Below are positions 34,736-47,600 of a stretch of 64,000 nucleotides of DNA, piece after piece. The stretch spans positions 772,346 to 836,345 of the forward strand of contig CH003275.1 of assembly GCA_000149265.1 (NCBI GenBank), given 5' to 3'. This DNA comes from Ciona savignyi. Taxonomy: Eukaryota; Chordata; Ascidiacea; Phlebobranchia; Cionidae. The notes beneath the pieces were generated by a model. It saw only the letters and a list, made by a program, of their open reading frames with translations, did no database searches and was not told the origin of the DNA. How positions within the stretch are numbered: position 1 is the first letter of the stretch; every line of letters begins with the position of its first letter. The translations under genes and the position numbers were made by a program.

Positions 34736-34960
34736 TTATCAAACTGGTTCTGTATATATATATACTTCTTCCAGAGAAATAGAAATTAGCCTATACTCTT
34801 AAAAAAATTATCCCATTTAAAGGAAATACTGATGTCTAAACAAAATGTCAGTATAATACCCATTTTTTAGCAGAAAAACTTTGCAAGCCTATATTTTAAG
34901 CATCATAACAGTATGTATGTCTATACCAATTGATGGGTTTTATATACTTCAATCTTATGT

Positions 34961-35256
34961 TGTCCGGCCGGTTGATCTAACGGTTAAGTGCGTCGCCTTT
35001 TAATCGAATGGGTGCAGGTGCGAAACTGGTCACTAGCTAGTCGGTTGTGTCATAGGGCAAGGCACTTTACGGACATTGACAGAACACAGCGGATTAATGG
35101 GTTCTACCAAATTAAAGGAACGTGTCTATCATATACAACACACTGCAATAGCTCCGGTAACCCGACGATGAGCGCGAAGTGATCTGACGATTGCCCATGT
35201 GTTAACCTCCTTGGTTATCCCATTCACGGGAATAAACATGAATTTCCTATCCTATG
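34961..35256 (+). repeat. full-length tRNA-derived SINE (reference copy in this window)
   Basis: Reads in sense: a tRNA-like head with an A-box-like word (GTTGATCTAACGGTTAAGTG) and a B-box-like word (GGTGCGAAACTGG). This is followed by 'ctagtcggttgtgtca', 'gggcaaggcactttacgg' (a block common to several deuterostome SINEs), the body, and a tail ending 'aatttcctatcctatg'. Length is about 295 bp. It is probably the Ciona composite tRNA SINE described in the literature, but the name was not verified. Confidence 0.8.
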
Positions 35257-35525
35257 TGCAACCAATTTTAAGTCTTAAACTGCTTAAACCAAATAATGCT
35301 ACAGTTGGAGGTGCATGGTGTGACATGTAGTATGCAAGTCGACTCACAAAATCATAGCAAGAATACTACTGCACTGCACTATATAGTTGCAAGAAGCCAG
35401 CATAAAACTTATTTAACCAATAACATTTGCTATCAGTAGTACAAACATTGTATTTCAATTTCAAGGCAGTGATTGTACAGAAGCAGCTGTCAGTTATTTT
35501 AGGAATTGCTATTCATATGTAGATC

Positions 35526-38500
35526 TCATTTTTTATTTCTTTTTCCCGCAGTAGAGTTCAACAAGCCAGCACTCGAATTGAAAGTCGTATTTCCAAAGAA
35601 AATATTTCCGCTGCTACTGGTAGTGGAGGCAAAACCTGTAATGATTATAAAATCAATATTGTTATCCTGTCAAAGTAGACCAGTGGTGGGCACACTTTTG
35701 GAATTAGGGGCTCACATTTAGTTTGTCGAACTAACAAATATCATACATTTCTTGTTAAAACCACAAAGCACTGTTGCGTTAAGCGACGCAAAATATAGCT
35801 GTGACATGGTAACTTAGCTGAAACATTGCTATTTATTTTTAAACCATGTAGATCTAGATAACATCCGGCAGGCTAGAATAAAAGACTCGACATGCCAGAT
35901 TTGGCGAGCAGGCCATAGTTTAGACATTATTTTGCCAAAAATGAAACAAGTTTTAAAACCTGCACTGAGGGCTGGTTTGAGAGTGTTGGTGGACGCTGAA
36001 CCAAAGCCACCGAGTGTTGGTTTTCCACCAAATATGCTGCTTGCTGTCGTTGTCGCACCAAATAACGATCCAGAGGCAGCAGGAGTGGAACCAAACAAAG
36101 TATTTGTGCCTGGAAGGAAATGGATTAAAGAACAAAGTCTAACCACCTTATACCACTGGTAAGGTTCTATAGAATAAGATCTAAAATATTTTTTTCGATA
36201 AATTAGCAATTATTTATATGATATTATTAAAATTCCTACAATGCAAGGCCAGAAATACAAGTATTGGTGCCTGAAATAACAATTAGCCTGACCACTGTGT
36301 CACTAGTGTAGACTACGTAGTAATAGAGGACATAACATTGATCAAATTTAAATGGGCCATTTACATTGAAGTAATTGTAATTAGTTTAATTACTACAATG
36401 ACTTAATTAACCTGGCCATGGGCGATTGGGATGTGTTTTTCTATTTAATTTAATTCTTATGACATTAGATGTAATACCACAGTCAGATTGCCTAAGATAA
36501 TGCTGTGTGTTGAATATTAGATGTGATACTATTACAATGTGTTGTGTATAATTCACATTTTCCTTCAATTTGGTAGAACCCATTAATCCACTGGGTTCAG
36601 ACAATGTCCGTTAAGTGTCTTGCCCCTGGACACAACTGACTGACCAGTGACCAGTTTCAAATCTGCAACCCTGCGGCTGAATGGTGACCCACTAACACAC
36701 CAAGCTAATCAGTCGGACATATTTCACCTATTTATTGAACCTTACACCAGTTCCTTTGCTACATAGGTAAGTAATTCCCTATTTATTCCAAATGGCCCCC
36801 TACATTTTACTGTAATCCAGGAGTGTTGTTTTCATATGCTTCAACCTCTTACAACCAAACATTATTCACCCAGTCGCAAACCGATTAAAATAACATGTCA
36901 AAATCTCGGATTAGCCAAACAAAGATACTAAGTCATGTTTATCTACACAACCAGCTAGACCCACCAGTTTTCTGCCCCAAGAACCCCTGTTGAGGAGGGG
37001 CTTGCTGCTGCTGGGGTTGTTGCAACATGGACGCCATTGCCAGAGCTGCCACATTACTCAGGTTGGAAAATGGAGACGGACCTTCAACTTTTTTGTTCTT
37101 CTTCTCGACTGTGAATGATGTGAGGATAATTAAAATGAAGTGTTATGTCTGTAGTGGAACAAAAGATGTGCATAAATCTGGATTCTGATAACAGCTAAAT
37201 AATTATTATAAATCTAACAATTAATTTTCTGTCTGTGAGTGATTTGCTAATAAGTTAAAATTATGGTCAACTGTAGTCTTAAATAATCTCTTTAATTTAT
37301 CCCTGTTACCAACACAGCTAGCACAGAAAACCTGAGCAGGAAACGAGGTTTATTACATGATTTAGAGAATTTCAAATCGGTTCACTCAACCCAGCAGGTC
37401 AGTGTTATTCCATGTTAAAACTACAATAGCTTTAAGTTGTTTGAAGGTAACCACAAGAACATCTATCAGTACGTCAGTAAGTGAGACCACAAGAACATTC
37501 TATCAGTACGTCAGTAAGTGAGACCACAAGAACAATCTATCAGTACGTCAGTAAGTGAGACCACAAGAACATTCTATCAGTACGTCAGTAAGTGAGACAT
37601 ACACAAGATACTCTGCAGTAAGTACGGAAAAAATCGACTTACCAGGTTCTTTCTCTTTTTTGAAAATATCAGTATGGTCTCCATGCACCACTCTTCTGTA
37701 TGCCAAGTACTGTTCTTTGATATGCTGTTACAGCAGGAAAAATATTAACATCTTGGACTGTTGAAACTATTAACAAAGTTGTGGATATATTATGAATGTA
37801 ATTATCTTTGGATTTCAAAGTTTAACTTAAATGTCACCTGACTTTATTATCGAAATTAAATATTTAAAAAGTTAAGAATACATAATTATCGATAAAATGA
37901 ACATGTTGTGGCCAATGCATTTTTGTAGGGAAACATATAACAACTGTTTAGAAACAACATAGTTAGCATTCTAATGGAGATTACCTTGATATTGTCATGT
38001 AAAGCGTGTAGATTCGAAGCAAGAGTTATAAAGCTTTCTTGCATCTTGCATAACGCCATCGATATATCTGGAAGGGATTTTTTTTGTGTTCAAAATACTT
38101 GGTAGTGAAGTTCACATGGAAAACGCTGGTATATAATGCAAAGATTGAACAGCTGGTACGGTGGGTGAAAAGGAATTTGCTGGAATACATTAAAGTACAG
38201 TTAAGAAATTGTCAACATTAAGCTTGTAATATTGGTACAGCCAATTCAACTGAGGGCATGAAATATTCTTATGGGTAAACAAGAAAACCTATCTTTCCTA
38301 TTCGGTTTATCGAACTTTATGTGGATCACCTATACAAGAATATTGTACAAAGGACTGCTCAATCAATAACATGTATTGTCTGGGTAGTACAGACAATTGC
38401 TTCAGGCTGCCAACTGAAGGACACTTAAAAATGAGCTTTGCTTTAGTTTATAGGTTTACCAAGAAACGAAATAAAGGCCTTTATGATATACAACACATAG

Positions 38501-41500
38501 TACTGTTAACCTAACCATGGGATAGAGGTATTTCAACTAACACCCGGGTTATAATGCCCCCAAAGTTTTATCACAATGATGGTACCAGATGGGGGGGTTA
38601 AACCCCTATAATTTGGTGTACCTTCAGGGTTAAGACTGGAAGGCTGTGATAGAGAATGCAAGTGGTTTTCCAATTCTTCGATTTGATGTCTGTATGATTG
38701 CATGCTGGCACTGAACTCCGACACCAGTTCTACGAAAAACCTGAAAGAAATTGTTCATCATTTAATATGGTTGTATAGTTGGAACTAAACACTTGATTCA
38801 GGATTTTTCCTGTCATAAATGCTTATTTTTTAATGGTTTTTAAATTAAGGTAGGATAGTTTTCAGGTAATAAACTATTCATGGTAATGGTAAAGTAAATC
38901 CGTTTTGTTTGTGCTCGGAGGTATGAATGTTTGGTGGTTACATGTTACCAACTTACCAGAAGCGCTAAATAATTAGACTTACAGTAAAATTTGGTGTGTG
39001 TTATTACAACTAACAAGTAAAGGTCTTAACGACTATTGTATTTATTAAACCATTATCGGCTTGTTTGAAAGTAGAGATTTAGTTTCGTATTTAACTATCC
39101 TTTTTAACTATGTGAAAAAAGATATATAATACCTGATTCCACATATTATTGTAATTTTAATGACTGGTATATTATGTTAAGTTTAGAAAGATTACTCGGT
39201 GCGGTGCCTAAATATGATGACTTAACTGACTTGATAGGAGCAAGGTTTTCGTGTTGTAGCGCGGGAGGGGTGTCCTGGGTTCTGTGTGCTATTTCCATGT
39301 TCTTTAACTGGTTTGCGAAGTCACTACGAATGGAATCAACCGCAGCTTTGTTCCTGGAGACGCAAGGGTGGGTGGGATATTAGGATTAACGACTTCTATA
39401 CAATATATTTTCATGCAATCTTGTCCTACAATATGGCTTAAATATTAATAAGTTTGACTTTCTGTCAAAAAAAGTATTTTCGACCGAATAACTTGGGTGG
39501 ATAGTGTTTCGTCTTTTATTTGAAGGGTCATTGTGTTCTTGAGTAAGACAATTAGTGAACATTAACTGAACCTAGTAGATTAATAGGGGGTACGAAATTT
39601 TAACCAATGCTTAAATCATACACATCACACTTTAATAGCTCCTTGTAACCCATCGATGGAAGAAAGATTATCTGACAATTGCCAGTAAAAAACACAATTC
39701 ACCATGACACCACATGAATAAACTATTCAAATTATTGAAGATGTTTAGATGAGGTATTAGGAACATTATCTATAAATAATCGTAATTTAATATCCTTGAG
39801 TTGGTTAAAACAACACACCCACACAAAATATGCCATCAACATGCATGTGCAGAAAACATCCTATTTACCGTTTTTCAAATTTGGTCATCATAACATTAAA
39901 ATCTGATTAGGGTGGCTTTAATTACTACAGGGTTGCTTGGATTGCTATGGAAACTAATTCTAAACATATCCCAAATACTAAATTCAACCCCAGAACCAAC
40001 TTTAACCCAGACCTAACATTAACATCATAATCTTCATTTAAGTGAGAAGTTTCTCGTTTTTAGTTTGCCCCAAGATATTTGTAAGTATTACAAAAGATAG
40101 TAAGAGATCCAAGCACTTTAAGCGATACTGTAGTAATTAGAGCTACCGGTTAAATTATGATTATTAAACTGTAAAAACTGATGCAAAAATGTTATCGAAC
40201 AAATTCCAGCCTGACCTTTGCACAGCTGATGAAATTGTACCGACGGCCACAGTTAAACTCTTTATTTCCTCGTTGATTTTTTGCAATGATCTCACTGAGA
40301 ATTTGCCGACTTCATTACTTTCCAACTTTTGCTTTTGAACATAAACTCTGAATAGAAATCAAACCTTAGAAGGCAAAAATGTCAACTAAAGAAACAACGG
40401 ATAACAGATTACTGATACTTCTCTATGAGAGTCGCCAAGAAAATTTTTAGGAAACTTTGCGCTGATTTATGACATCCATAATCAAACTCAAATTCAGAAA
40501 AAATATGCATGTCTAACTCACAAATGTAAATAAAAATTAGTATTATAAGGAGCATGTATTTATTATATCTTATGTTTGTGCTGTGTATGTTACTACTAAC
40601 ATTTTTTGGGGGATGACACTTGCATTATCGGCAGACATTTTTGTGCCACAACAAGCTAGATATTCATGTTTACCTAAAAGTTGAAAGGATCATATTATTC
40701 TGTTGTCATACCTATTGGACAAATGTGCCAATCAACTGTGGTTACTATGTCAGATAATGAAAGGACTGGATAATGTAGAATATATGACATGTCGACAGTC
40801 ACTGGCCAACACTACTATAGTGTGTGTGTCGTATACATGCCAGTACTTCATATATACAAATTATGTAATATACACAATCACAAAAATAATGTAACCCACT
40901 CAAATGCTTTCACATCTTTGCAAATTTCTTCCGGGACACTTTGGTCTTTAACAGCTTGACTTATTGTTTTGTTTCCATTGCCGTTATTGTTATTGGAGGA
41001 AGAACCTAGATCAACCCCTCCCAACCCTTTGAATGCCGTAGTGCTTTCTGGGGCTTGGGTAGAACCAAGGGTTAGGGTGGAAGCTGTTGTGGTAGTGGTA
41101 CCTGGAATGTACAATTTCTATCAGATTATGTCTGCAGCAACAGTCATTTATGAACTGATGTATATGGGATCTGCCAATACACATTGATATTTGACATGAT
41201 TGATGGAGCAATGTTTAGAGCAAGCATTGTCTGTCAGAATAACTTGGTGGGTTGCTCTTGCATAGCCTTTCAGTGAAAAGGATATAAAGTTATAACTCTT
41301 ATAAGAAAGTTTATAGGATTCAAAAATGGTTGCTCGCTATTGTGTCCTTGTACAAGTTAATTCGCAGACATTAATATAACTTTTGTTCAACTTAATAATT
41401 TGCGGAGTTCAATGGGAATAGGTGGTGCACACAAAAAGCAGTATTGCTTTTATGTGGTAAACATAAATGATTAGATGAATATAATATTCAGTATAATCTA

Positions 41501-43597
41501 ATGTTACACACCAAGCCCAAATCCTAAAGTTGGTTTGGTTGTAGCAGTTGATCCAAAGCCAAATGCAGCAGCTGCAGGTTTTGTCTGAGTTGCTCCTGCA
41601 ATTTGTACAAATCTGTTATCTTAAAACTGCTACCTGTGCTACATCGAAAACAACTGCTAATTAATCAAAAAAGGGTCTACAACAATAACTGAAGATGCCT
41701 TTTATTTCAAATATTGTTCTGTTATTCTACTCTTACATTAGTGCAGTTTGCTGAGTATGATTGAGAGGATCTTTTGGTTTCCTTACAACCCATTAATCCA
41801 ATCAGTTATGATAATGTCTGCTAAGTGCCTTGCCCATAGCCACAACTATCTTCGGAGTAATTGGTACTGAACCCATGCCCTTTCAGCTGCTTACAGAGCA
41901 CCTATGTTTTTACCAAATAAAAGCTAACAAGCGAAACCACCAGCAGCATACTATATTTCCTGTCATTAAATCATTTTATACATAACTAAATACGATATTG
42001 AAATATTGATTCATTCGTGTACCAAGGTTTAACATTGGGAGAGAAGTTTTAGCAGAAAGAGAGAGGCCAGAAGAAGCTGTTGTAGCTGTGGTTGACCCTC
42101 CAAGCGAGAAGCCTGCATTCTGGGTTGTTGTCACCGGAGCTCTGGAAAGGAAAGAAAAGTGTATATTTATGTTTAGTATAAAAATGAAATATCGGTAGAA
42201 ATATGGTACTAATGTTTATCCCTTGATGAAAGTTCTTACATCATCTTTAGCTTGTTCATTATAAACAAGTCAGCACTTATATTTTCATGGGGTGAGTACA
42301 TAGTTTGAAACCTGGATACTTCCTTTGGTCCGTGATTCAAATGTGCACAAATCCCCACTATTTTTATTAACTGGTCAATACACAAAAAGATAGCTTGCCT
42401 TGAACCAGTACCAATATTTATCATTCTATTGCAATAATAACAAATTATAAACAAAGTAAAATCACATTAACCGGAAGGAAAGACAATTTTTTACCAAAAT
42501 TCATAAACATTTTTTTAAACTTTAAACATTCAGATTTTCTTTGTTTTTATTGTGTGACAAGATTATGGAAAAATGCGGTTGACATTTACTAATCAAAGTT
42601 GTCCAAGATATATACCATACATTTAAAACTATGATTTATGATTGGTAGGTGCGGTATAGTCTATCAAAATTTGTCTTTGAATTGTATTTTTGACTTATTA
42701 GACATTTTAGAATATCAGCATCCATGTTATCAGCTTAGGTGGGAAAATGCTACACAAGTCCATTCAAGAATAAAGATTTAAATTCAAACAATACATGACT
42801 TGGAAATATATATTTTAAAGTTTGCAATTTGAAATTATGTGCTTATATGGAAACGAAATGTATTTTACTTGTATAAGTTTGATACAAAAAAAAAATTGTT
42901 TTTTTGCTTGTTCTTTTACTATATTTCACAGGGTCCCTTTAAATACTACAGGACCGCTTGGATCGCTTGGAACGCTTGGATAATCCAAACTAATTTGGAC
43001 AAGGAACTTAAAGAATGTTAGGATATGACAAAATCATTATTTTTATGCCTGGGAATGGAAAAATGCAAGCGGCTTAACACACTATCAACAGATTACCGAT
43101 ACCTTGCGGTTCCTCTAAAGACCCAGTTTGAGCATTCTGGGCACTGGGAAGTGTGGGTAGTGTGTAGGCAGTGTGAGTAGTGTGCCAAAGTTAGAATTTT
43201 AAGTGTGACCACGCTGCCCACTCTGGGTATTTAGAGTCAACTGTACCTCACACCCATCGTCAGGTTACTGTAGCTATTGTATTAGATTGTGTATGATTAA
43301 GATGTTCCTCTCAGTATAACCCATCAGTTCAGCCAATAGACATTGAGTGCTTTTGCCAAGGACACAACCAACTAGCTAATGACCAGTTTCGAACCTACAA
43401 CCCTTCGCCTAAAATGCAAACTCAATCACAATCCTTAATTTATTTTTCTAACGATACAAATAATAAACAAGAAGAACCACAAGTATTTATGAAAAACACC
43501 CTGAACAAACTTAATCAATCAAAGTATACTTAACTCACCCAAAATTAAATCCAGTTGACCCCGCAGTGTTCGTCGTTCCAAATCCTTTGAACGCCAT
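35526..43597 (-). CDS. NUP58: nucleoporin NUP58/NUPL1 (p58/p45), complete, twelve exons
   Basis: FG-repeat nucleoporin of the central channel, partner of NUP62 and NUP54. Exons (minus): 43539-43597, 42023-42141, 41512-41595, 40900-41101, 40216-40347, 39231-39353, 38622-38740, 37985-38067, 37643-37724, 36965-37108, 35960-36109 and 35526-35635. All junctions are GT-AG, and the 1407-nt CDS stays in frame (468 residues; human 599, the difference mostly in FG regions). The N-terminus (MAFKGFG) and exons 2-4 are Thr/Ser/Gly-rich with FG dipeptides, ending GLGGVDLGSSS. The structured coiled-coil region has ICKDVKAFE, EIAHRTQDTPPALQHE, YRHQIEELENHL and KEQYLAYRR. The C-terminus is LFGS/IFGG/GFGS repeats ending GKRNKK, like the human basic end. 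Confidence 0.95.
36534..36718 (-). repeat. partial SINE in NUP58 intron
   Basis: Starts at 'acaatgtgttgtgtataattc' and runs to a head ending 'ctaatcagtcggac'. The tail half is missing. Confidence 0.6.
37450..37596. repeat. 37-bp minisatellite, four units, in NUP58 intron
   Basis: Units start 'accacaagaaca' and end 'cagtaagtgag' at 37450, 37486, 37523 and 37560. They differ at one or two bases (the first unit is one base shorter). Each unit carries a GTAAGT word, so the array holds four cryptic donor-like sequences in plus orientation, opposite to NUP58. Confidence 0.9.
39910..40148. mobile_element. MITE of the 9-bp-TSD family, in NUP58 intron
   Basis: Arms 'ttaattactacaggg' and 'ctgtagtaattagagctacc'. 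The interior matches the 27.5-kb copy (ctatggaaa.taattctaa, caaccccagaac.aact). The flanks agree only partly (about 5 of 9), as expected for an older insertion. Confidence 0.6.
41740..41900 (-). repeat. degenerate SINE fragment in NUP58 intron
   Basis: Contains 'acccattaatccaatcagtta' and 'aagtgccttgcccatagccaca', with a decayed head. Confidence 0.5.
42928..43010. mobile_element. half-copy of the 9-bp-TSD MITE
   Basis: Starts 'gggtccctttaaatactacag' and continues 'gaccgcttggatcgcttgga'. The other arm is missing. Confidence 0.5.
43035..43435 (-). repeat. SINE copy interrupted by a MITE
   Basis: The left part (43035-43107) carries the tail side ('gcggcttaacacac') and the right part (43244-43435) continues with 'ctcacacccatcgtcaggtta' to a head with 'tagctaatgaccagtttcgaac'. 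The interruption lies exactly where other copies read through 'cacctcgcgcccatcg'. It sits in NUP58 intron 1. Confidence 0.6.
43108..43245. mobile_element. MITE inserted in a SINE
   Basis: Ends GGTTCCTCTAAAGACCCAG and CTGGGTATTTAGAGTCAAC are inverted with few mismatches. The flanks TACCTTGCG and TACCTCACA could be a 9-bp duplication (6 of 9). The termini resemble the CCTCTAAATA MITE family, but the interior differs (GTGTGGGTAGTG-rich). Confidence 0.5.
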
Positions 43598-44640
43598 TTA
43601 AAGAAAACAAATGAAACTCAATTTATCCTGGCTTACGTCTCCCCAATGTACTACTCGGATGAGATCTAAAGATTTGTAAACGCCGCCTGCTCTCTAGCGC
43701 CGCTCACGACTCGGTGGTCAACTAGCCTTATATCTATAAGTATTTTAATACAAATTTTAGTAAATAATAACACTGTTACTGTAAGAAATTACAACCATTT
43801 ATACAGCTTCTGTTCTACAATTTTTACTAAATGAAAAACTACTATTAACAAGAAAGTGTAAACGACGTGTGAACTATCACTATTTTTAAAACCCCTGTTG
43901 AGTGTACGCTGTATTTTTGTGCTTGCAGAAACGATTGGGTTTCCTACCTGCCTCCCCTTGGTATAGTTTAATGGGAAATTTAATAAATGGGGTATTTCCC
44001 TAAAAAGGGTAGAATAATTTCCCTAAACACGGTTGAAGATAGGCTTAAGGCATACGCATCTTTTTTGTTCGCATTTAAATTATATGTTTATTCATCTTAG
44101 TTTTGGGTTTTCACCTCAATTATACGCGTAATAAATAGGGCTACAACAATACTTATAAAAACTTAGATAATTGCGGGTAACGTATCGTGAGATTACGTTT
44201 CTTGATGACAATAAAACTATAGTTTGTCTTTAAATAATGTTTGTAAAATAATATTGTATTTATGATTGATTAAGTCTATTTTATTTATGGGGATTTCCGG
44301 GGGTACACTGGGTAATTTAAAATCCACATATGTTTTCCTAATTCGTGTTGTAATTCTCTGTATTTAACGCCAAAAATGCTGAGAAGTTGGCCTCTTTTTT
44401 ACATTTTAACTGATAGCGGATATTCCCGTTGTTTTTTTGGAAAAATGTAAAGCAAACTGTAGACATGGCAGATAAGATATCTAAAAGTTTCAACCTGATT
44501 CGATAACGCGTTCTACCCAATAACCTGGCGATCGGAAATTCTTGTCACCAGTGTTGCGCAGAAAAAATTAACACCAACAGTAAAAAAACTATAAAATAAT
44601 AATGTGTAGCCAGTAAAAATCGCTGCAACTGCAAGGGGTC
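43598..44640. other. intergenic, presumptive NUP58 promoter side
   Basis: Holds the NUP58 5' flank, with a GC-richer stretch at about 43675-43735, and the 3' flank of the LRR-Ig gene. A decayed repeat with 'gatcggaaattcttgtcacc' may share ancestry with the 10.5-11.3 kb units. Confidence 0.35.
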
Positions 44641-47600
44641 TTAAACTTCATTAAGTCGATCGTCAAAGTAATCCTCGGTGACTGAATGTCCGTCAGCTAC
44701 ATATGCATCTCTCTGGCTCGCTTCGCTCCAGTTTTCGAGCTGCACTTGATTTAGCCATCGCTGGACACCGGAGTTTCTTGCATCTTCATCCGCGGGAGCA
44801 GCCAACATGGCTTCTTTTTCACCAGAGTCGTATATTTCCGAGTGATAGCTGCACAAGCCATTGAGCTGAGACTTCGTTGGGTTTACCTTCATATTCGAGC
44901 GAGATGTAATCATTTTAGAGTTGTATAATTCTCTTATCGGCAAAGACGGGGAATTCGCGTCTCGAGGACCTTCTAAAATGTGACTGCTTCTGCCAGAATC
45001 AATATCTTTCGAATTATCAGATGCTTGAGTCTGCAGTTGTCGTTTTACGGGCTTTGCTAGTAATGGTTTGGTTCGTCGTAGCCTGAAAAAAAATCATTCG
45101 TCTTATCGTGGCTGTAAATGGGTATTATTGCCGACACTGGATTACGTTGGATAAAACAAAGTATATTTATGTTTTATCCCCTGGAGTGACAAGTCAAATG
45201 TGGTTTAATATCACGTGATCATATTACCTCCTTTTAGATTGAAGGCACAGGCGGTTTGTTAATGAAAACGATTCAGATAAAGAATTCTTTTCAAAACGTT
45301 TAAGTGAGGAACCAATTTTGGGGTCGAAAATTAGACAGGTAAAACAGCCTAAAATTGAGCTAGTTGGTGCTAGATATTGGAACTATATATCGTTTAGTAA
45401 GTATATAAGTCGATTACCCATAAAAATTGGCTTTACGTTATGTGAATCTTGGTCCTAGTATATTATTTATCCTATACATCTGGCTTAGCCACCATAGGCA
45501 ATTCCTATTTAGTCGAGGTTAAATAAACAATGTCATCATTATACAAATTAGATTTTTGTGGCTTAGGGATATTTATGATGAATTTTATTCAAAATCACCT
45601 GGCCGCCGCTATTTCTTGCCGAGAATGCCACGCGTGCTGAGAAGCTGCAACCAAGAGAGGTATCGTTCCAAACCCCATGAGAACAGCCCCAACTATGAGC
45701 ATAACCATGACATTTCCTCCACGACTCGGTACCACAGTGAAGTTCCCACATGCCTAATAATCGTTTCTAATTAGATTGACAGTAAATTGTTTTGCTAATC
45801 TAGCTCTGTTCTGGCTGCAATTAAACATGACCATTCTTATTGAAAAGACAATTGACTAATTAGTATTTGTTAAATTAGATTAGTTGATTTTTCGTTTCTT
45901 CGTTTCGGTTAAGGAAACCAATTGATGGCAAAACGTCAACCAACACTATATATCACGAGAGACAAATCGCGAACTATCTCAATTGATTAATGCAATATTA
46001 ATGCAAAATAACATAGTAAATTAATTAGATCAGGACTATTATAATATGGCCCCAAGACAAATGTGCGTAAAATCCCATGACCTTTTATGCTTCATCGGCC
46101 GTATAGTGATCAGCGATGATGCAATTAGCCTCAGCTTGAAATTTGTTGGGTTTACTATTGATTTTTTAATGTTTTTTAAGGTATTGACCTTCGAAAGATA
46201 TATGTACTAATCAGTTTTAAGCCATATATAGCGAGCCACAAAAATAGGATCGGTACGTAATTTTAATTACTGGGTGACATTTTAAGTTTGTTTGCGATGC
46301 TAAGTGTTGTTCTAACGATACTGTGCCTAAAATTGGCCAAACATGTAAGTGCGTTTCATTGATAAATTCAATTGTGTGCCTAAACTTCAACGCAAAATGA
46401 GTTTCAATGTGATCCATATATCTACTTAGGTGGGGCAGACGTCCACAACAAGACAAGGTTGATATATAGGATCTATTGCTCAGATGTATTGCCCCTATCT
46501 TATATTCATTGGATAGTCGTCTCTTATGGTCGGTGTGAATAGAAACTAAAGTAATTACAGTTACATGTATTGATACAAAATAATTTAATGTTAGGCGTTC
46601 GCCACCCAGTATATATTTTAATTCACTGATACAGCTGTCGGTTAGTCCTAAGTGTCTAAATATTAATGTCTTTCTAAGGATGCCAATTTTAGGTTTTTCT
46701 GTGTGTTTAATAACCCACTTTTTATTGGTTAATGGAGATGCTTTAAACTTAAACTGTTTTGTTTTAGCCTTGTAGTTACTAATTTCATTTACTTTCACAC
46801 ACGTTGTATGTATTTATATCTCGTTTACGCCCTTATATACTTGCTTTTGCAGCAACAGTTCATTGATGGTGTATTATTAAATTACTGTGGTACGACGTCG
46901 GTCGTTGTTATTTCCTCGGTGTTTTAGATCGGCAACACGAGCAAACTTTAATTTTGTAGTGTGATAAAACACTTTACCTCTTCGTTTATTGAGGAAAGAG
47001 ACAGACAGACGAGGAACCACTGAGTACTGGATTGAGCTTGAATCTTCACTGCCGTGTTGCTATCGGACAACGGTGACCAACGGTGCAAAATTCGAGGACC
47101 ATGCGTATGACAGATGTACAACTAAAATAGATTGCAGCAATAAAATATATTCACACATATATTGGCAGGGAATTGAACTTAACCCATAAATAGAGCTTCG
47201 GCGGTATTTGGATGCTCATTTTAACAAAGATATGTTAAAAGATCAGATTTACCGTCAAAGGTAAAAAAGACATGTAGGGATAAAAAATATGAGCATTCTT
47301 CGTAATACTACTATACATAATTCGAGACTGAAGCTCTTACAGTATGTTCGTTCATTAATTAGTAATACTCTTAATTTAAATGGTCCATTTGAATTGGGGC
47401 AGTCTCCGGTGATAGCCTTGTCCAAGGATACTACTGGGTTAAAAACCACCAGTGGTAGAGTTCCCATAAACCTGATTAGCTACATATTGGGTCAAATATG
47501 GAAACTTATGTCGAGCGACACTCCCTACCAAGTTTTCCTCCAGATCTTCTGGTTTAAAGATGTACAAATCAATTGTCTTATCAGCGTTGTTTTGACGAAT

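Larger units (their letters stand above)
32909..35525. other. convergent intergenic region (UBL3 and NUP58 3' ends)
   Basis: Contains the 3' flanks of two convergent genes and two SINE copies in opposite orientation (34480-34735 and 34961-35256). No other feature is recognised. Confidence 0.5.

Noticed and set aside
37450..37596. CRISPR-like regular repeat
   Set aside because: Units are contiguous with no unique spacers, in a eukaryotic intron; it is a minisatellite.
45556..45774. 72-codon plus-strand ORF and a Cys-rich minus frame at the same place
   Set aside because: A third frame on the minus strand (45599-45753) encodes the transmembrane helix and joins in phase with the cytoplasmic exon.
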